A DNA stretch of 64,000 bases, from positions 124,001 through 188,000 of the forward strand of contig JASGEI010000018.1 in assembly GCA_047606545.1 (NCBI GenBank), written 5' to 3'. The notes under the pieces are model-generated. The model saw only the letters and a list, made by a program, of their open reading frames with translations. It was not told the DNA's origin and did not search any database. A program made the translations under genes and the position numbers. The number at the start of each line of letters is the position of its first letter. The stretch's first letter is position 1. This DNA is from JASGDC01 sp047606545 (GTDB taxonomy: Bacteria > Actinomycetota > Actinomycetes > Actinomycetales > Micrococcaceae). Positions 18,487-26,806 of this stretch are shown here, one piece after another.

Positions 18487-19334
18487 ATCAGGTATTTAAC
18501 TTCACAAACTATTCTGAACTTTTACCACTGATGGCACAAAGTATTTATGCCGCATTAGTTCTTGGTGTTGTAGGTGGCGTAGTAGGTGTTTTTGTCCAAG
18601 CTCGCCAAGCTGCTTTTGCGGTCCATGGTATTTCTGAGCTTTCATTTTCTGGAGCTGCTTTATTTTTATTATTAGGTTGGAATGTAGTTATTGGTTCAAT
18701 CTTTGGGTCAATTATTGCTGCAATCTTAATCGCAGTCCTTGGCTGGGGTGCTAAAGGTAAAAATCAGTCAATGATTGGCATCTTAATGCCAGTAGGGCTA
18801 GGCTTAGGTATCCTATTTATTTCGTTATATCAAGGTCGTAGTGCTAACAAATTTGGCTTGTTAACGGGACAAATTGTTGCTGTAGAAAGTAGCCAATTAA
18901 CTGCAATGGTAATTATGGCGGCAGTGGTATTAGTATCTTTGGCTGCAGTTGGACGTCCGTTATTGTTTGCATCAGTTGATAGAGATGTCGCGCAGGTTCA
19001 CGGTGTACCAGTAAAGGCTTTAGATATGGTATTTATGATTGTGCTAGGTATTGCTACTGCAATGAGCGTACACATTGTAGGTTCGTTGCTGGTTATGGCG
19101 CTATTAGTAACCCCTGCCGTAAGTGCAAGTTATGTTGCGAAATCACCAGTGGGGGTTTTTGCCGTAAGTGTGGCTTGTGGTGTAATCGCAAGTGTGGGGG
19201 GAGTTATGCTCTCGCTTGGTGGCAATATTCCAGTAAGTCCTTACATTACAACATTGAGTTTCATCTTGTTTGTAATTTGCTGGAGCATCGGACATTTTCA
19301 GGCAGTTAGAGGCAAAACCAGACTTAAGACTTAG
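18483..19334 (+). CDS. znuB: Zinc ABC transporter permease
   Basis: Polytopic permease (about 283 aa) of the ABC-3 family. About eight hydrophobic helices; VRGKTRLKT closes the protein. The conserved cytoplasmic loop GRPLLFASVDRDVAQVHGVPVKALD is the coupling-helix region typical of ZnuB/MntB proteins, followed by HIVGSLLVMALLVTPA. Start ATG 18483 overlaps the znuC stop by 4 bp. The 3' end overlaps the convergent zur gene by 11 bp, so the two messages are antisense to each other at their tails. Confidence 0.9.
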   Translation: MNQVFNFTNYSELLPLMAQSIYAALVLGVVGGVVGVFVQARQAAFAVHGISELSFSGAALFLLLGWNVVIGSIFGSIIAAILIAVLGWGAKGKNQSMIGILMPVGLGLGILFISLYQGRSANKFGLLTGQIVAVESSQLTAMVIMAAVVLVSLAAVGRPLLFASVDRDVAQVHGVPVKALDMVFMIVLGIATAMSVHIVGSLLVMALLVTPAVSASYVAKSPVGVFAVSVACGVIASVGGVMLSLGGNIPVSPYITTLSFILFVICWSIGHFQAVRGKTRLKT

Positions 19335-19722
19335 TACTACAGTCTGGACAGAGACCGAATACTTCAATAGTGTGATGGGCTTCGGTAAAGCCATGATCTT
19401 TAGCAATTTTTTGAGTGTAAGTTTCCATTTTTGGTGCTTCAAAATCAATGCTCTTGCCACATTTAGTGCAAACTAGATGATGATGATGAGTAGTAACTCC
19501 ACAAAGTCGGTACAAGGTTTCTCGGCTTGTCCCCAAGTTAAGCATATCTAGAGAACCTTCTTCAGCCATGGATTGCAGTGCACGGTAGACTGTGGCTTGC
19601 GAAACACTAGCACCAGATTTGTGCAATATTTCGAATAGTGCTTGTGCACTTAAGAAATCTTGTTGGTTTTCTAAAGCCTCTAATACAAGAGTCTTTTGTT
19701 TGGTGTTTCTAGTCTTAGTCAT
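19324..19722 (-). CDS. zur: Fur-family regulator, probably Zur
   Basis: Metal-dependent repressor, 132 aa. The N-terminal winged helix carries SVSQATVYRALQSMAEEG, a canonical Fur recognition helix. The dimerisation half has the His cluster THHHHLVCTKCGKSIDF and a second pair LCPDC, giving the two CxxC structural zinc sites seen in Zur proteins. Its 3' end overlaps znuB and a Zur-like box stands in front of znuA, so zinc homeostasis is the likely job. Its start overlaps the stop of the upstream GH2 gene (ATGA), which implies translation coupled to a glycosidase, an unexpected partner. Confidence 0.88.
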   Translation of the reverse strand: MTKTRNTKQKTLVLEALENQQDFLSAQALFEILHKSGASVSQATVYRALQSMAEEGSLDMLNLGTSRETLYRLCGVTTHHHHLVCTKCGKSIDFEAPKMETYTQKIAKDHGFTEAHHTIEVFGLCPDCSTKS

Positions 19723-21530
19723 GAGCGTTTCCGTTTTTCGTATGCTGCTTGCTGGTTTTGAATAGCAGATAGCTTTTTATTATCAAATTTTGCTTTGCGA
19801 TCGAAAGTATAGATACCGTTTTCTTCTTGGAAAACATCAGTGAGCTGAGTATAGCAATAACCGAACATGTTTTTATTCTTTAATAGAACTTCAGTAAGTC
19901 CCTTAAAACGACGGTAGAAACCCTCAATGGAACGTACGCGGTTACCATAACCCCAAGACTCTTTCGTATCTTGCCCTGAGCTAGCAGTTTTTTGGGAGTT
20001 CCACCAAATGCCACCATATTCGGAAATAAAGAATGGTTGATTGTTATAAGGAATTGAGAAAAGTTTGCCTTTATCTCTACGGTTATAAAATGGCTTGCCA
20101 GAGCTTAGTTTGCGATTTTCATTAGCAAAGAGTAATGGTAGCTGCTGGTAGGAATGTGAGTCATAAACATCTGCTTCATAGACTCGATGTGAATAGCCTG
20201 ATACATCAAGTACTGGACGTGTGGGATCAGCTAACTTGGTAGCTAAAAACATTCCTCTAGTTACATCATCGAGAGTAGTGATTTTATCGTGTAGTATTTG
20301 ATGAGTTTCATTTAAAGGACACCAACCAATAATTGCCGGATGATTGTAATCTCTATCTAAAACTTCTAGCCATTCGGTTACAAAAGAAGTAGTAGGTTGT
20401 TGGTTGTAGCCTTCTGGACCTTGCCCTGAAATACCCCAATCACCGAACTCACCCCATACTAGGTAGCCCATTCGATCTGCATGATATAAGAAACGTTCTT
20501 CAAAAACTTTTTGATGTAAACGAGCACCGTTAAAACCAGCTTTTAATGAAAGCTCAATATCTTTGATTAGTGCCTTATCATTAGGAGCGGTCATTAAAGT
20601 ATCGGGCCAGTATCCTTGATCCAAAACTAATCTCTGGAATATATGTTTGCCATTGATGAGGATGGCATTGCCTTCAATAGCTACTGAACGTAAACCCGTA
20701 TAAGAAGTAACTTCATCAAGTACCTTATCATTTCGATAGAGTTTAACTTTAATATCGTAAAGTTCGGCTTTGCCAGGTTCCCAAATATGAATGTCAGCTT
20801 TGCTAAGTTTAATTTCGGTATTGGCTGACATGCTATAACCAAGTTTTGACTTAGTCTCAGCAACTTTCTTACCTTTATATTCTAAGCTAATCTTAGCCCA
20901 ATCATTTTGATATGCTTGATTAGCAGTAATTTCAAAATTAAAACTACTATTGCCGAAATCTGGAGTAACTTTTAGTTTCTTAATATGATTATTAATTGGA
21001 ACAGCTTCTAGCCAAACAGTCTGCCAAATTCCTGTAGTACGAGTGTATAAACATTCAGTATTTTCGTAAAAGGTAGCTTGCTTGCCTCGTGCTTGTGGAA
21101 TATCTTTATAATCTCTAGCACGCACTACAATAGTTAATTCTTCACCGCCTATAGCTTTAGTGGGAACTGTAAATGAGGAAAAACCACCGCGATGTCGATA
21201 TGCCTCTTCGCCGTTTAACCATATTGTGGAATCATGGTCTACTGCACCAAAATGTAATAGGACTTTTTTGTCTTGCCATTCTTTTGGGATTTGGATAGTT
21301 TTTCGATACCAAATAGCTTGCATGAAATCAGTATATTCAATGCCGCTGGCTTTTGATTCAGGACAAAATGGAACAATGATTTTTTGGTTTAATTCTGATG
21401 TTACTAAGCCTCGTTCATAGCCTGAATCACCATGATCAATTTCAAACTGCCACTCACCGTTGAGATTCAGCCAATCTTTTCGAACTAATTGAGGGCGGGG
21501 ATATTCAGGTTTTATTTGTTTTTGTCGCAT
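19719..21530 (-). CDS. Glycoside hydrolase family 2 enzyme (beta-glycosidase)
   Basis: A 603-aa GH2 protein, without a signal peptide. The N-terminal sugar-binding jelly roll starts at RKDWLNLNGEWQFEID and includes WYRKTIQIP and LHFGAVDHDSTIWLNGEE. A central Ig-like domain follows, then the TIM barrel with GARLHQKVFEERFL, the acid/base Glu in WCPLNETH and the nucleophile Glu in FISEYGG. The substrate could be a beta-galactoside, glucuronide or mannoside; the short C-terminus argues against a full LacZ. It is the first gene of a two-gene unit with zur. The ATG at 21530 is preceded by a purine-poor stretch, so the start is less certain. Confidence 0.85.
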   Translation of the reverse strand: MRQKQIKPEYPRPQLVRKDWLNLNGEWQFEIDHGDSGYERGLVTSELNQKIIVPFCPESKASGIEYTDFMQAIWYRKTIQIPKEWQDKKVLLHFGAVDHDSTIWLNGEEAYRHRGGFSSFTVPTKAIGGEELTIVVRARDYKDIPQARGKQATFYENTECLYTRTTGIWQTVWLEAVPINNHIKKLKVTPDFGNSSFNFEITANQAYQNDWAKISLEYKGKKVAETKSKLGYSMSANTEIKLSKADIHIWEPGKAELYDIKVKLYRNDKVLDEVTSYTGLRSVAIEGNAILINGKHIFQRLVLDQGYWPDTLMTAPNDKALIKDIELSLKAGFNGARLHQKVFEERFLYHADRMGYLVWGEFGDWGISGQGPEGYNQQPTTSFVTEWLEVLDRDYNHPAIIGWCPLNETHQILHDKITTLDDVTRGMFLATKLADPTRPVLDVSGYSHRVYEADVYDSHSYQQLPLLFANENRKLSSGKPFYNRRDKGKLFSIPYNNQPFFISEYGGIWWNSQKTASSGQDTKESWGYGNRVRSIEGFYRRFKGLTEVLLKNKNMFGYCYTQLTDVFQEENGIYTFDRKAKFDNKKLSAIQNQQAAYEKRKRS

Positions 21531-21630
21531 ATCTCAATTATGCCATCTTCCGATTGAAGCAGGCTAGAATAATCCTTTAATGAATCGTTTATAATAGGTT
21601 AGAGCAAATAACTAGTTAAAGGATTTTCAA

Positions 21631-22041
21631 ATGCCAGTGGCAATAATTAGTAACAATGTTGTTCCAGAAAACTTTTTTGATAAGAACTTTAAAGTCAATG
21701 CCGCTGATAAAACTATTGCAATCCACAAATCAAAGCGAGTCAAAGTTCAAGGTAAAGAGTTAGAGCTAACTTTCTCAAACAACCGTAGAAAGAAAATAGT
21801 CGTGGAAGCTCCCAGAAACATCTCAGTCGAAACTTCTAGAGTAGGGAAGTTTCTGAATCGTTTTATTTTGCTTAGTATGTTTTTCATCATTGGCATGGTC
21901 ATGATGATTTTCCAAGGTAACTTAAATCAGATAAACACCTTAACTGGTATTGGAATCTATTGGGTTATCGTATTGCTTGTTAACTATTGGGTTTTGCGCA
22001 ATAATTACGACTTAAAAGTCGTCAATGAACGATTTAACTAA
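21631..22041 (+). CDS. Hypothetical protein with two C-terminal membrane helices
   Basis: 136 aa, no family recognised. The first ~70 residues are soluble and Lys-rich with a beta-like pattern (KTIAIHKSKRVKVQGKEL). Two hydrophobic helices follow (FILLSMFFIIGMVMMIF and GIYWVIVLLVNYWVL), so it is probably a membrane protein with its N-terminal domain in the cytoplasm. AAAGGA lies upstream of the ATG. It diverges from the GH2 gene and converges on the next small gene. Confidence 0.6.
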   Translation: MPVAIISNNVVPENFFDKNFKVNAADKTIAIHKSKRVKVQGKELELTFSNNRRKKIVVEAPRNISVETSRVGKFLNRFILLSMFFIIGMVMMIFQGNLNQINTLTGIGIYWVIVLLVNYWVLRNNYDLKVVNERFN

Positions 22042-22051
22042 ATTAATATCT

Positions 22052-22354
22052 TTAACTAACAGCAACTTCACAAAGAGTATTATTACGTCCCATGACAAAA
22101 GTTATAGTAGCTATTTTACTTGTGTGATTTAAAAACCGAAGACGGTTCTTAATTTGAGATTCTTGTTGTTTAAAATGCTTTTGTAGCGTGGATTTTTCTC
22201 TACCATTTTTAGGGTGCAACCAAAGTGTGGCTGACTTTCCTTTGTCATTAATGCGGATTGTCATTTTGGCATTCTCATCCAAAAGTTGATATAAATCGCG
22301 TGGCAATGAGAATTGCAAGCCTTCAGGCATCTGTGTCATCACATCACCACTCAT
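22052..22354 (-). CDS. Hypothetical 100-aa protein
   Basis: A soluble protein of about 100 aa with no recognised family. The segment MPEGLQFSLPRDLYQLLDE resembles the front of small conserved actinobacterial proteins of unknown role, and the middle is Lys/Asn-rich. Internal ATG codons at residues 6 and 9 are possible starts; no strong ribosome site separates them. It converges with the upstream membrane-protein gene, 10 bp apart. Confidence 0.45.
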   Translation of the reverse strand: MSGDVMTQMPEGLQFSLPRDLYQLLDENAKMTIRINDKGKSATLWLHPKNGREKSTLQKHFKQQESQIKNRLRFLNHTSKIATITFVMGRNNTLCEVAVS

Positions 22355-22505
22355 TCTTATAATTATTTGCCAACAGTTATTATTATCTCAAAAAAATATG
22401 CATTCTTGTAAACTATCTGATTTTCTTAACCAGACTTTTGTTAATAGTATAGCTAAGGGATAGATTCTAACTAGTTAATCTTAAAGACGTAGTACGTCTA
22501 GGTAA

Positions 22506-22637
22506 TTTAAATATACTCAAACATGCTACAGGCTTGTAACAATCAATATTGGAATAACTGAAGCTGAGGCAAAACAACTAGATAACAGCTACAAAACCAT
22601 CAGAACAAAAGCAGGTCACACCTGGATACAAATCTAA
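22506..22637 (+). pseudogene. Possible remnant of a coding sequence
   Basis: An open frame without a start, ending TAA at 22635-22637, with a protein-like C-terminal stretch (ITEAEAKQLDNSYKTIRTK, then AGHTWIQI). It lies in the 385-bp gap between the 100-aa gene and tRNA-Lys, which otherwise shows only AT-rich sequence. It may be the tail of a decayed gene; the family cannot be named. The weak support is the compositional look of the peptide. Confidence 0.25.
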
Positions 22638-22706
22638 ACACACCCAACCCATCCACTATTTTTCGCCCATTAAACTCCCAGTTTAGTGAAATAACCAAAA
22701 AGTAAA

Positions 22707-22736
22707 AACCCCTAGTTCGTTGAGAACTAGGGGGTT
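22707..22736 (-). terminator. Terminator after tRNA-Lys
   Basis: On the minus strand, CCCCTAGTT and AACTAGGGG pair around a 7-base loop, followed by TTTTTACTTTTT. It starts right after the tRNA 3' end. Confidence 0.85.
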
Positions 22737-22739
22737 CAG

Positions 22740-22815
22740 TGGTGGGCCCTGCGGGGCTCGAACCCGCGACCCACTGATTAAGAGTCAGTTGCTCTACCAA
22801 CTGAGCTAAAGGCCC
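22740..22815 (-). tRNA. tRNA-Lys (anticodon CTT)
   Basis: Cloverleaf read on the minus strand: acceptor GGGCCTT/AGGGCCC, D-arm TAGCTCAGTTGGTAGAG, anticodon loop CTCTTAA (anticodon CTT), T-arm GCGGGTTCGAGCCCCGC. The CCA end is encoded (22740-22742). Confidence 0.95.
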
Positions 22816-22945
22816 ATCACGTTGTAAATTTACAACTTCTATAGTTTAACAAGAAAATCCTTATATTGCCAAATGCACAAGCAAAACTTTTTATACTAAT
22901 GAATTAAAAGAACAAGGTATCTAAAGTTTAGTGTGTATAAGTCTA

Positions 22946-23620
22946 TTATCCTTGTTTTTTATCAATAATAGCTGCGGGATCTTTCCCTGCTTTTTTATTT
23001 TTAATTGCTTTGTAGTTTTCAATAATGAATCCAGTAACACCGATTACAATTAGTACTCCGAAGAACATCGGTAGATGAGACTTTAAGTATGGCTGCCTTG
23101 CTATTAAATATCCAAGAGAAGGCATCCAGAAGCACCATATTAATGAGCCAATAAAGTTGTAAGTCACAAATTTCTGGAAATCCATCTTACCAATACCAGC
23201 AATGATTGGGTTAAATGTACGGATGAAAGGTAGAAAACGCCCAAAAATTACAGCATATTTACCATATTTTGCATAAAACTTATGAGTTTTAAGGATGTTT
23301 TCTTTATTAAAAATCATCGAATCAGGTTTATTGAAAAAAGCAGAGCCAGCTTGTTTACCAAAGTAGTACCCGACTATACCACCGAAAAATGTGGCAATAA
23401 AGGTGACGAGATATAAGCTCCACTGTGGAGTAGTTAACTTCCCTGCAGCAGTTAAAGCACCTGCTGTAAATAGTAATGAATCACCAGGGAAAAATATTCC
23501 AATAGGTAGGGCTCCTGTTTCAATTAAAACGAAAATTCCGATAACAAGGAAAACCCATGGACCTGCTTCATGTAAAATATGAGAAGCATCAAATAAATGT
23601 GGATTAGCGTTACCATTCAT
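22946..23620 (-). CDS. DedA family membrane protein
   Basis: Integral membrane protein (about 224 aa) of the DedA/SNARE-associated family, thought to act as lipid or proton-coupled transporters. Typical motifs are present: ETGALPIGIFFPGDSLLFTAG, GGIVGYYFGKQAG and FGRFLPFIRTFNPIIAGIG, where the charged FLPFIRTF motif is the re-entrant-loop signature. A basic C-terminal tail is cytoplasmic. ATG 23620 lies directly after the stop of the PqqD-like gene; a TTG at 23629 is an alternative overlapping start. The pair looks co-transcribed. Confidence 0.88.
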   Translation of the reverse strand: MNGNANPHLFDASHILHEAGPWVFLVIGIFVLIETGALPIGIFFPGDSLLFTAGALTAAGKLTTPQWSLYLVTFIATFFGGIVGYYFGKQAGSAFFNKPDSMIFNKENILKTHKFYAKYGKYAVIFGRFLPFIRTFNPIIAGIGKMDFQKFVTYNFIGSLIWCFWMPSLGYLIARQPYLKSHLPMFFGVLIVIGVTGFIIENYKAIKNKKAGKDPAAIIDKKQG

Positions 23621-23621
23621 C

Positions 23622-23897
23622 TTAATCAACTACTTTCGTGGTGTAACCGCGTTCTTCTAAATCCGCCACAAAAGTTTTAACATGGTCGGTAATGTCAGTT
23701 TCTGGTACTTGGTATGTATTAGAAAGATTTTTGATTATTTCTGGAAGCGTTTGTCTTTTTTCGATTTCCTGCCAAATGGCAGCTGCGGTATCTGTAAATG
23801 CTAATGGAACCTGTTCTGTAAATTTTAAGGCAACTACACGTTCTGAATCAGATTCTAAGTAAGCTACATCAGGAGCTACAGTGTATTTTTCCTTCAT
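23622..23897 (-). CDS. PqqD-like protein
   Basis: A 91-aa protein with the layout of PqqD-type (RiPP recognition element) proteins: VAPDVAYLESDSERVVALKF forms the N-terminal beta hairpin region, TDTAAAIWQEIEKRQTLPEII the first helices, and VKTFVADLEERGYT the last helix. PqqD proteins normally bind a precursor peptide and hand it to a radical SAM enzyme. No radical SAM gene or precursor peptide is visible nearby; DedA is the only partner in the unit. So the family call is reasonable and the function is open. Confidence 0.65.
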   Translation of the reverse strand: MKEKYTVAPDVAYLESDSERVVALKFTEQVPLAFTDTAAAIWQEIEKRQTLPEIIKNLSNTYQVPETDITDHVKTFVADLEERGYTTKVVD

Positions 23898-24026
23898 GAT
23901 ATTAAACTTTCTTGTTTGGTCAAATTCATCTCATCATTAGCATTTAGTTTTAACATCTAAAGTATATCTATATATTTTGATAGAAAATAATTGTTCAAGC
24001 ATATTTAATGAAATTTCCAGTTTTTA

Positions 24027-24728
24027 TTAAAGGTTCTTAGCATCTCCAGGCTTCATAATCCCAGTTTCATAGGCAAGGATAGCTGCTTGTACGCGATCTC
24101 GGATACCTAATTTTCCTAATATGTGTCCCACATGAGTCTTGATAGTTGCTTCAGATAAAAAGAATTCTTCAGCTAGTTCAATATTACTTTTCCCATGTGC
24201 TACACCTTTGAAAACTTGCATTTCACGCCGTGATAAAAGTTCTTCCACGTATTCTCGTTGTGGGATTTGACTTTTATCTTGAGCAATTAAAGGTGAGACG
24301 TGGTCTAATAGTTTCCGAGTAGTAGAGGGAGCAATAACGGCATCACCATTATAAACTTTACGAATTGCTGATAATAATTCTTCCGGAGGTGCGTCTTTTA
24401 ACAAGAAACCGCTAGCTCCAGCATGTACTGCTGATATAGCGTATTCATCTATGTCAAAAGTAGTTAACATGACTACTTTCACATTTTTTGAGTTATAAAT
24501 TTCAGAGTTTTCTAGTAGTTTACTACAGCATTCAATGCCATTCATTTCTGGCATTCTAATATCCATAAGCACCACGTCAACACAGGTATTTTTTAACTTA
24601 GTTAATGCTTCAATACCGTTTTCGGCTTCAACTACAACTTCTAAATCTTCTTGAGAGTTAATAAGCATAGTGAAACCACTGCGTAATAAATCTTGGTCAT
24701 CAACTATAGCTATTTTAATTTTTTCCAT
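24027..24728 (-). CDS. NarL/LuxR-family response regulator
   Basis: Cytoplasmic two-component regulator, 233 aa. The receiver domain (1-125) has the acidic pair IVDDQDLL, the phosphoacceptor Asp in VVLMDIRMPEMNG, and the conserved Thr/Lys (MLTTFD; FLLKDAPPEE). The C-terminal LuxR-type HTH (about 160-225) reads LSRREMQVFKGVAHGKSN, then SEATIKTHVGHILGKLGI. It is transcribed after the histidine kinase, 9 bp away. Targets are unknown; no obvious binding site can be assigned. Confidence 0.92.
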   Translation of the reverse strand: MEKIKIAIVDDQDLLRSGFTMLINSQEDLEVVVEAENGIEALTKLKNTCVDVVLMDIRMPEMNGIECCSKLLENSEIYNSKNVKVVMLTTFDIDEYAISAVHAGASGFLLKDAPPEELLSAIRKVYNGDAVIAPSTTRKLLDHVSPLIAQDKSQIPQREYVEELLSRREMQVFKGVAHGKSNIELAEEFFLSEATIKTHVGHILGKLGIRDRVQAAILAYETGIMKPGDAKNL

Positions 24729-24737
24729 AAAAAGTCC

Positions 24738-25955
24738 TTAGTCGTCAGTATATGGAATATAAGCTTCTACAATAAAACCATTATTAATCCGAGGTTGAGC
24801 AAGTAGCCAACCATCGTATAATTTAACCCGTTCTTTCATGCCTACAATACCTTGTTTATTTCCTTTTATATGGGAGTTTTCCGTACCATGACCACGACCA
24901 TCATCTTTAATCACAATCGAAACTCCACCAGTGGACCAGATTAGGCTTGCAGTAACTTGAACTTGAGAACCTGCATGTTTAAGAATGTTAGTGAAACTTT
25001 CTTGGAAAATTCTATAAATAGTTAGTTCGGCACCAGAAGGTAAGATTCCTTGCTGTTTTCCTTCAACTTTAAAAAACACATCTAAGTTAGATAACTTTAC
25101 TGTATTAACTAGATCTTCTATATCAGCTAGTCCAGGGGCAGGCTGCATCGTAGTTTTCGTATCAGACTGTAAGACGCCCATGATTCTTCTAGTTTCTATT
25201 AGTGAGGACCTGCCAGTATTTGCAATATTTTCTAATGCTTCGAAAGCTTTTTCTGGATTATTTTTAATTGTATATCTTGCACCATCAGCTTGTGCAATTA
25301 TTACAGAAAGCGAGTGAGCTATAATGTCATGCATTTCGCGTGCAATTCTAGCTCTTTCGTCAGCTGCTGCTAATAGATATTCTTGTTCGCGTTCAATTTC
25401 TAATCGTTCGGCACGATCCTTTAAGGCTTTTAATTCATTATGGCGAGATCGAATTAAGTGCCCAGTAACCCATGCTAACAGTACCAAAGTTGTTTCCATT
25501 AGAAACCAGAAACTTGCGACTTTCTTGCCATAGCCGCTGTATTCATAAAGTGGTGGTGAGAAAAATGGAAGTGAGACTGAAACAATAACCCCAATTATTG
25601 CCAAAGTTAGAGCAAGTTGGCTAATATTTCGTTTGCAGTAACGGGCCATTGTATAGAGCATAATCAAAGCAGCTAAGTCACTAGGTATTAGTGAAAGAGA
25701 AAAAGTGAATTGAGTGAAAATAGCAAATGCTACCAAAAACCCAACTTCTGCTGGATATTTCCTACGCCAAATGAGTGGTAACCATTGTAAAGTTCCAACA
25801 ATAAACATACCCCAAAAGTAAGGGATAAAGTTATTAGCAAGTTGTACAACTGCGATTAATACGCACACTACAAAATAACTTGGCAATACCCATATAGCAT
25901 CAATATAAGTAGGATTGCTTTTTGCCCAGTGATTTAGCTGCTTTATTTTATTCAC
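24738..25955 (-). CDS. Sensor histidine kinase, HisKA_3 (DesK-like) family
   Basis: Membrane sensor kinase, 405 aa, upstream of its NarL-type regulator. About six hydrophobic segments fill residues 20-165 (SYFVVCVLIAVVQLANNF; LPLIWRRKYPAEVGFL between), with almost no extracellular domain, so it probably senses within the membrane. The phosphoacceptor is His in RARIAREMHDIIAHSLSV, and the ATPase lobe has FQESFTNILKHAG (N box) and IKDDGRGHG, GIVGMKERV (G boxes). Start is GTG 25955 with AGTGGA upstream. The signal is unknown. Confidence 0.9.
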   Translation of the reverse strand: MNKIKQLNHWAKSNPTYIDAIWVLPSYFVVCVLIAVVQLANNFIPYFWGMFIVGTLQWLPLIWRRKYPAEVGFLVAFAIFTQFTFSLSLIPSDLAALIMLYTMARYCKRNISQLALTLAIIGVIVSVSLPFFSPPLYEYSGYGKKVASFWFLMETTLVLLAWVTGHLIRSRHNELKALKDRAERLEIEREQEYLLAAADERARIAREMHDIIAHSLSVIIAQADGARYTIKNNPEKAFEALENIANTGRSSLIETRRIMGVLQSDTKTTMQPAPGLADIEDLVNTVKLSNLDVFFKVEGKQQGILPSGAELTIYRIFQESFTNILKHAGSQVQVTASLIWSTGGVSIVIKDDGRGHGTENSHIKGNKQGIVGMKERVKLYDGWLLAQPRINNGFIVEAYIPYTDD

Positions 25956-26008
25956 AAGTCCACTCTATAACTTCTTTATATTCTTTATCCTCATACCTAA
26001 GTATGATT

Positions 26009-26024
26009 TGTTACGATTGAATAT
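26009..26024 (+). promoter_or_regulatory. Extended -10 promoter, probable leaderless start of the FAH gene
   Basis: TG-t-TACGAT (26009-26017) stands seven bases before the ATG at 26025 and no ribosome site exists between them. The spacing equals that at znuA and suggests transcription starting at the start codon. Confidence 0.45.
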
Positions 26025-26795
26025 ATGCGTATAGTTCGTTTTAATCATGAAGACACTCCTAAGTATGGAGTAATCCACGGTTCAGATGATGACCCAAAAA
26101 TTGCTGTCATCAAAGGTGACCCGTTGTATCAACAGCCAGAACCAACTGGTGAAGTAGTAAAATTAAAAGATGTAAGGTTGCTTTCTCCAGTAATTCCACG
26201 TAGTAAAATTGTGGGAGCTGGGAAGAATTTCAAAGCAAATGTTGAAGAACAAGCAGATAACTCAGGTATACCAATCATATTCTTTAAGCCAAATACTGCT
26301 GTAATTGGGAATGGAGATCCAATTCGTTTGCCAAAATATAGCGATTTAGTTTCTTATGAAGGTGAAGTGGCAGTGGTAATTTCTAGGATGTGTAAAGATG
26401 TTCCGGAAAATAAAGTTAAAGATGTTATCTATGGCTACACTATTGCAAATGATTTAACTGCTCGTGACCTTTTGGAAAGTGAACCTCAATGGACTCGATC
26501 TAAAGGTTTTGATGGTTCTTGTCCACTTGGTCCTTGGATTGAAACGGATTTAGATGTAAATAATCTACAAATCCGCACGTGGGTTGATGGAGAAGAAGTA
26601 CAAAATGGTAGCACTGACTTGATGATTCATGATATTCCTAAGTTAGTAAGTTTTATTTCAAGTGTTTGTACACTCTTGCCTGGTGATGTTATTTTGACAG
26701 GTTCTCCAGTTGGTTTTGGTGGATTAAAGCCAGGCCAAGAAGTTGAAGTAGAAGTAGAAGGTATTGGGGTGCTTCGTAACCCTATTGTCGCGTAA
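26025..26795 (+). CDS. Fumarylacetoacetate hydrolase (FAH) family protein
   Basis: Cytoplasmic metal-dependent hydrolase or decarboxylase, 256 aa, of the FAHD1-like group. Motifs: KIVGAGKNFKAN, the metal-binding region YEGEVAVVIS, GYTIANDLTARDLL, and the closing LLPGDVILTGSPVGFGGLKPGQEVEV. Members act on oxaloacetate, acylpyruvates or related acids; the substrate here cannot be read from sequence. It sits 11 bp before gltX, an arrangement conserved in actinobacteria. Confidence 0.85.
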   Translation: MRIVRFNHEDTPKYGVIHGSDDDPKIAVIKGDPLYQQPEPTGEVVKLKDVRLLSPVIPRSKIVGAGKNFKANVEEQADNSGIPIIFFKPNTAVIGNGDPIRLPKYSDLVSYEGEVAVVISRMCKDVPENKVKDVIYGYTIANDLTARDLLESEPQWTRSKGFDGSCPLGPWIETDLDVNNLQIRTWVDGEEVQNGSTDLMIHDIPKLVSFISSVCTLLPGDVILTGSPVGFGGLKPGQEVEVEVEGIGVLRNPIVA

Positions 26796-26806
26796 GAAAG
26801 TGAAAT

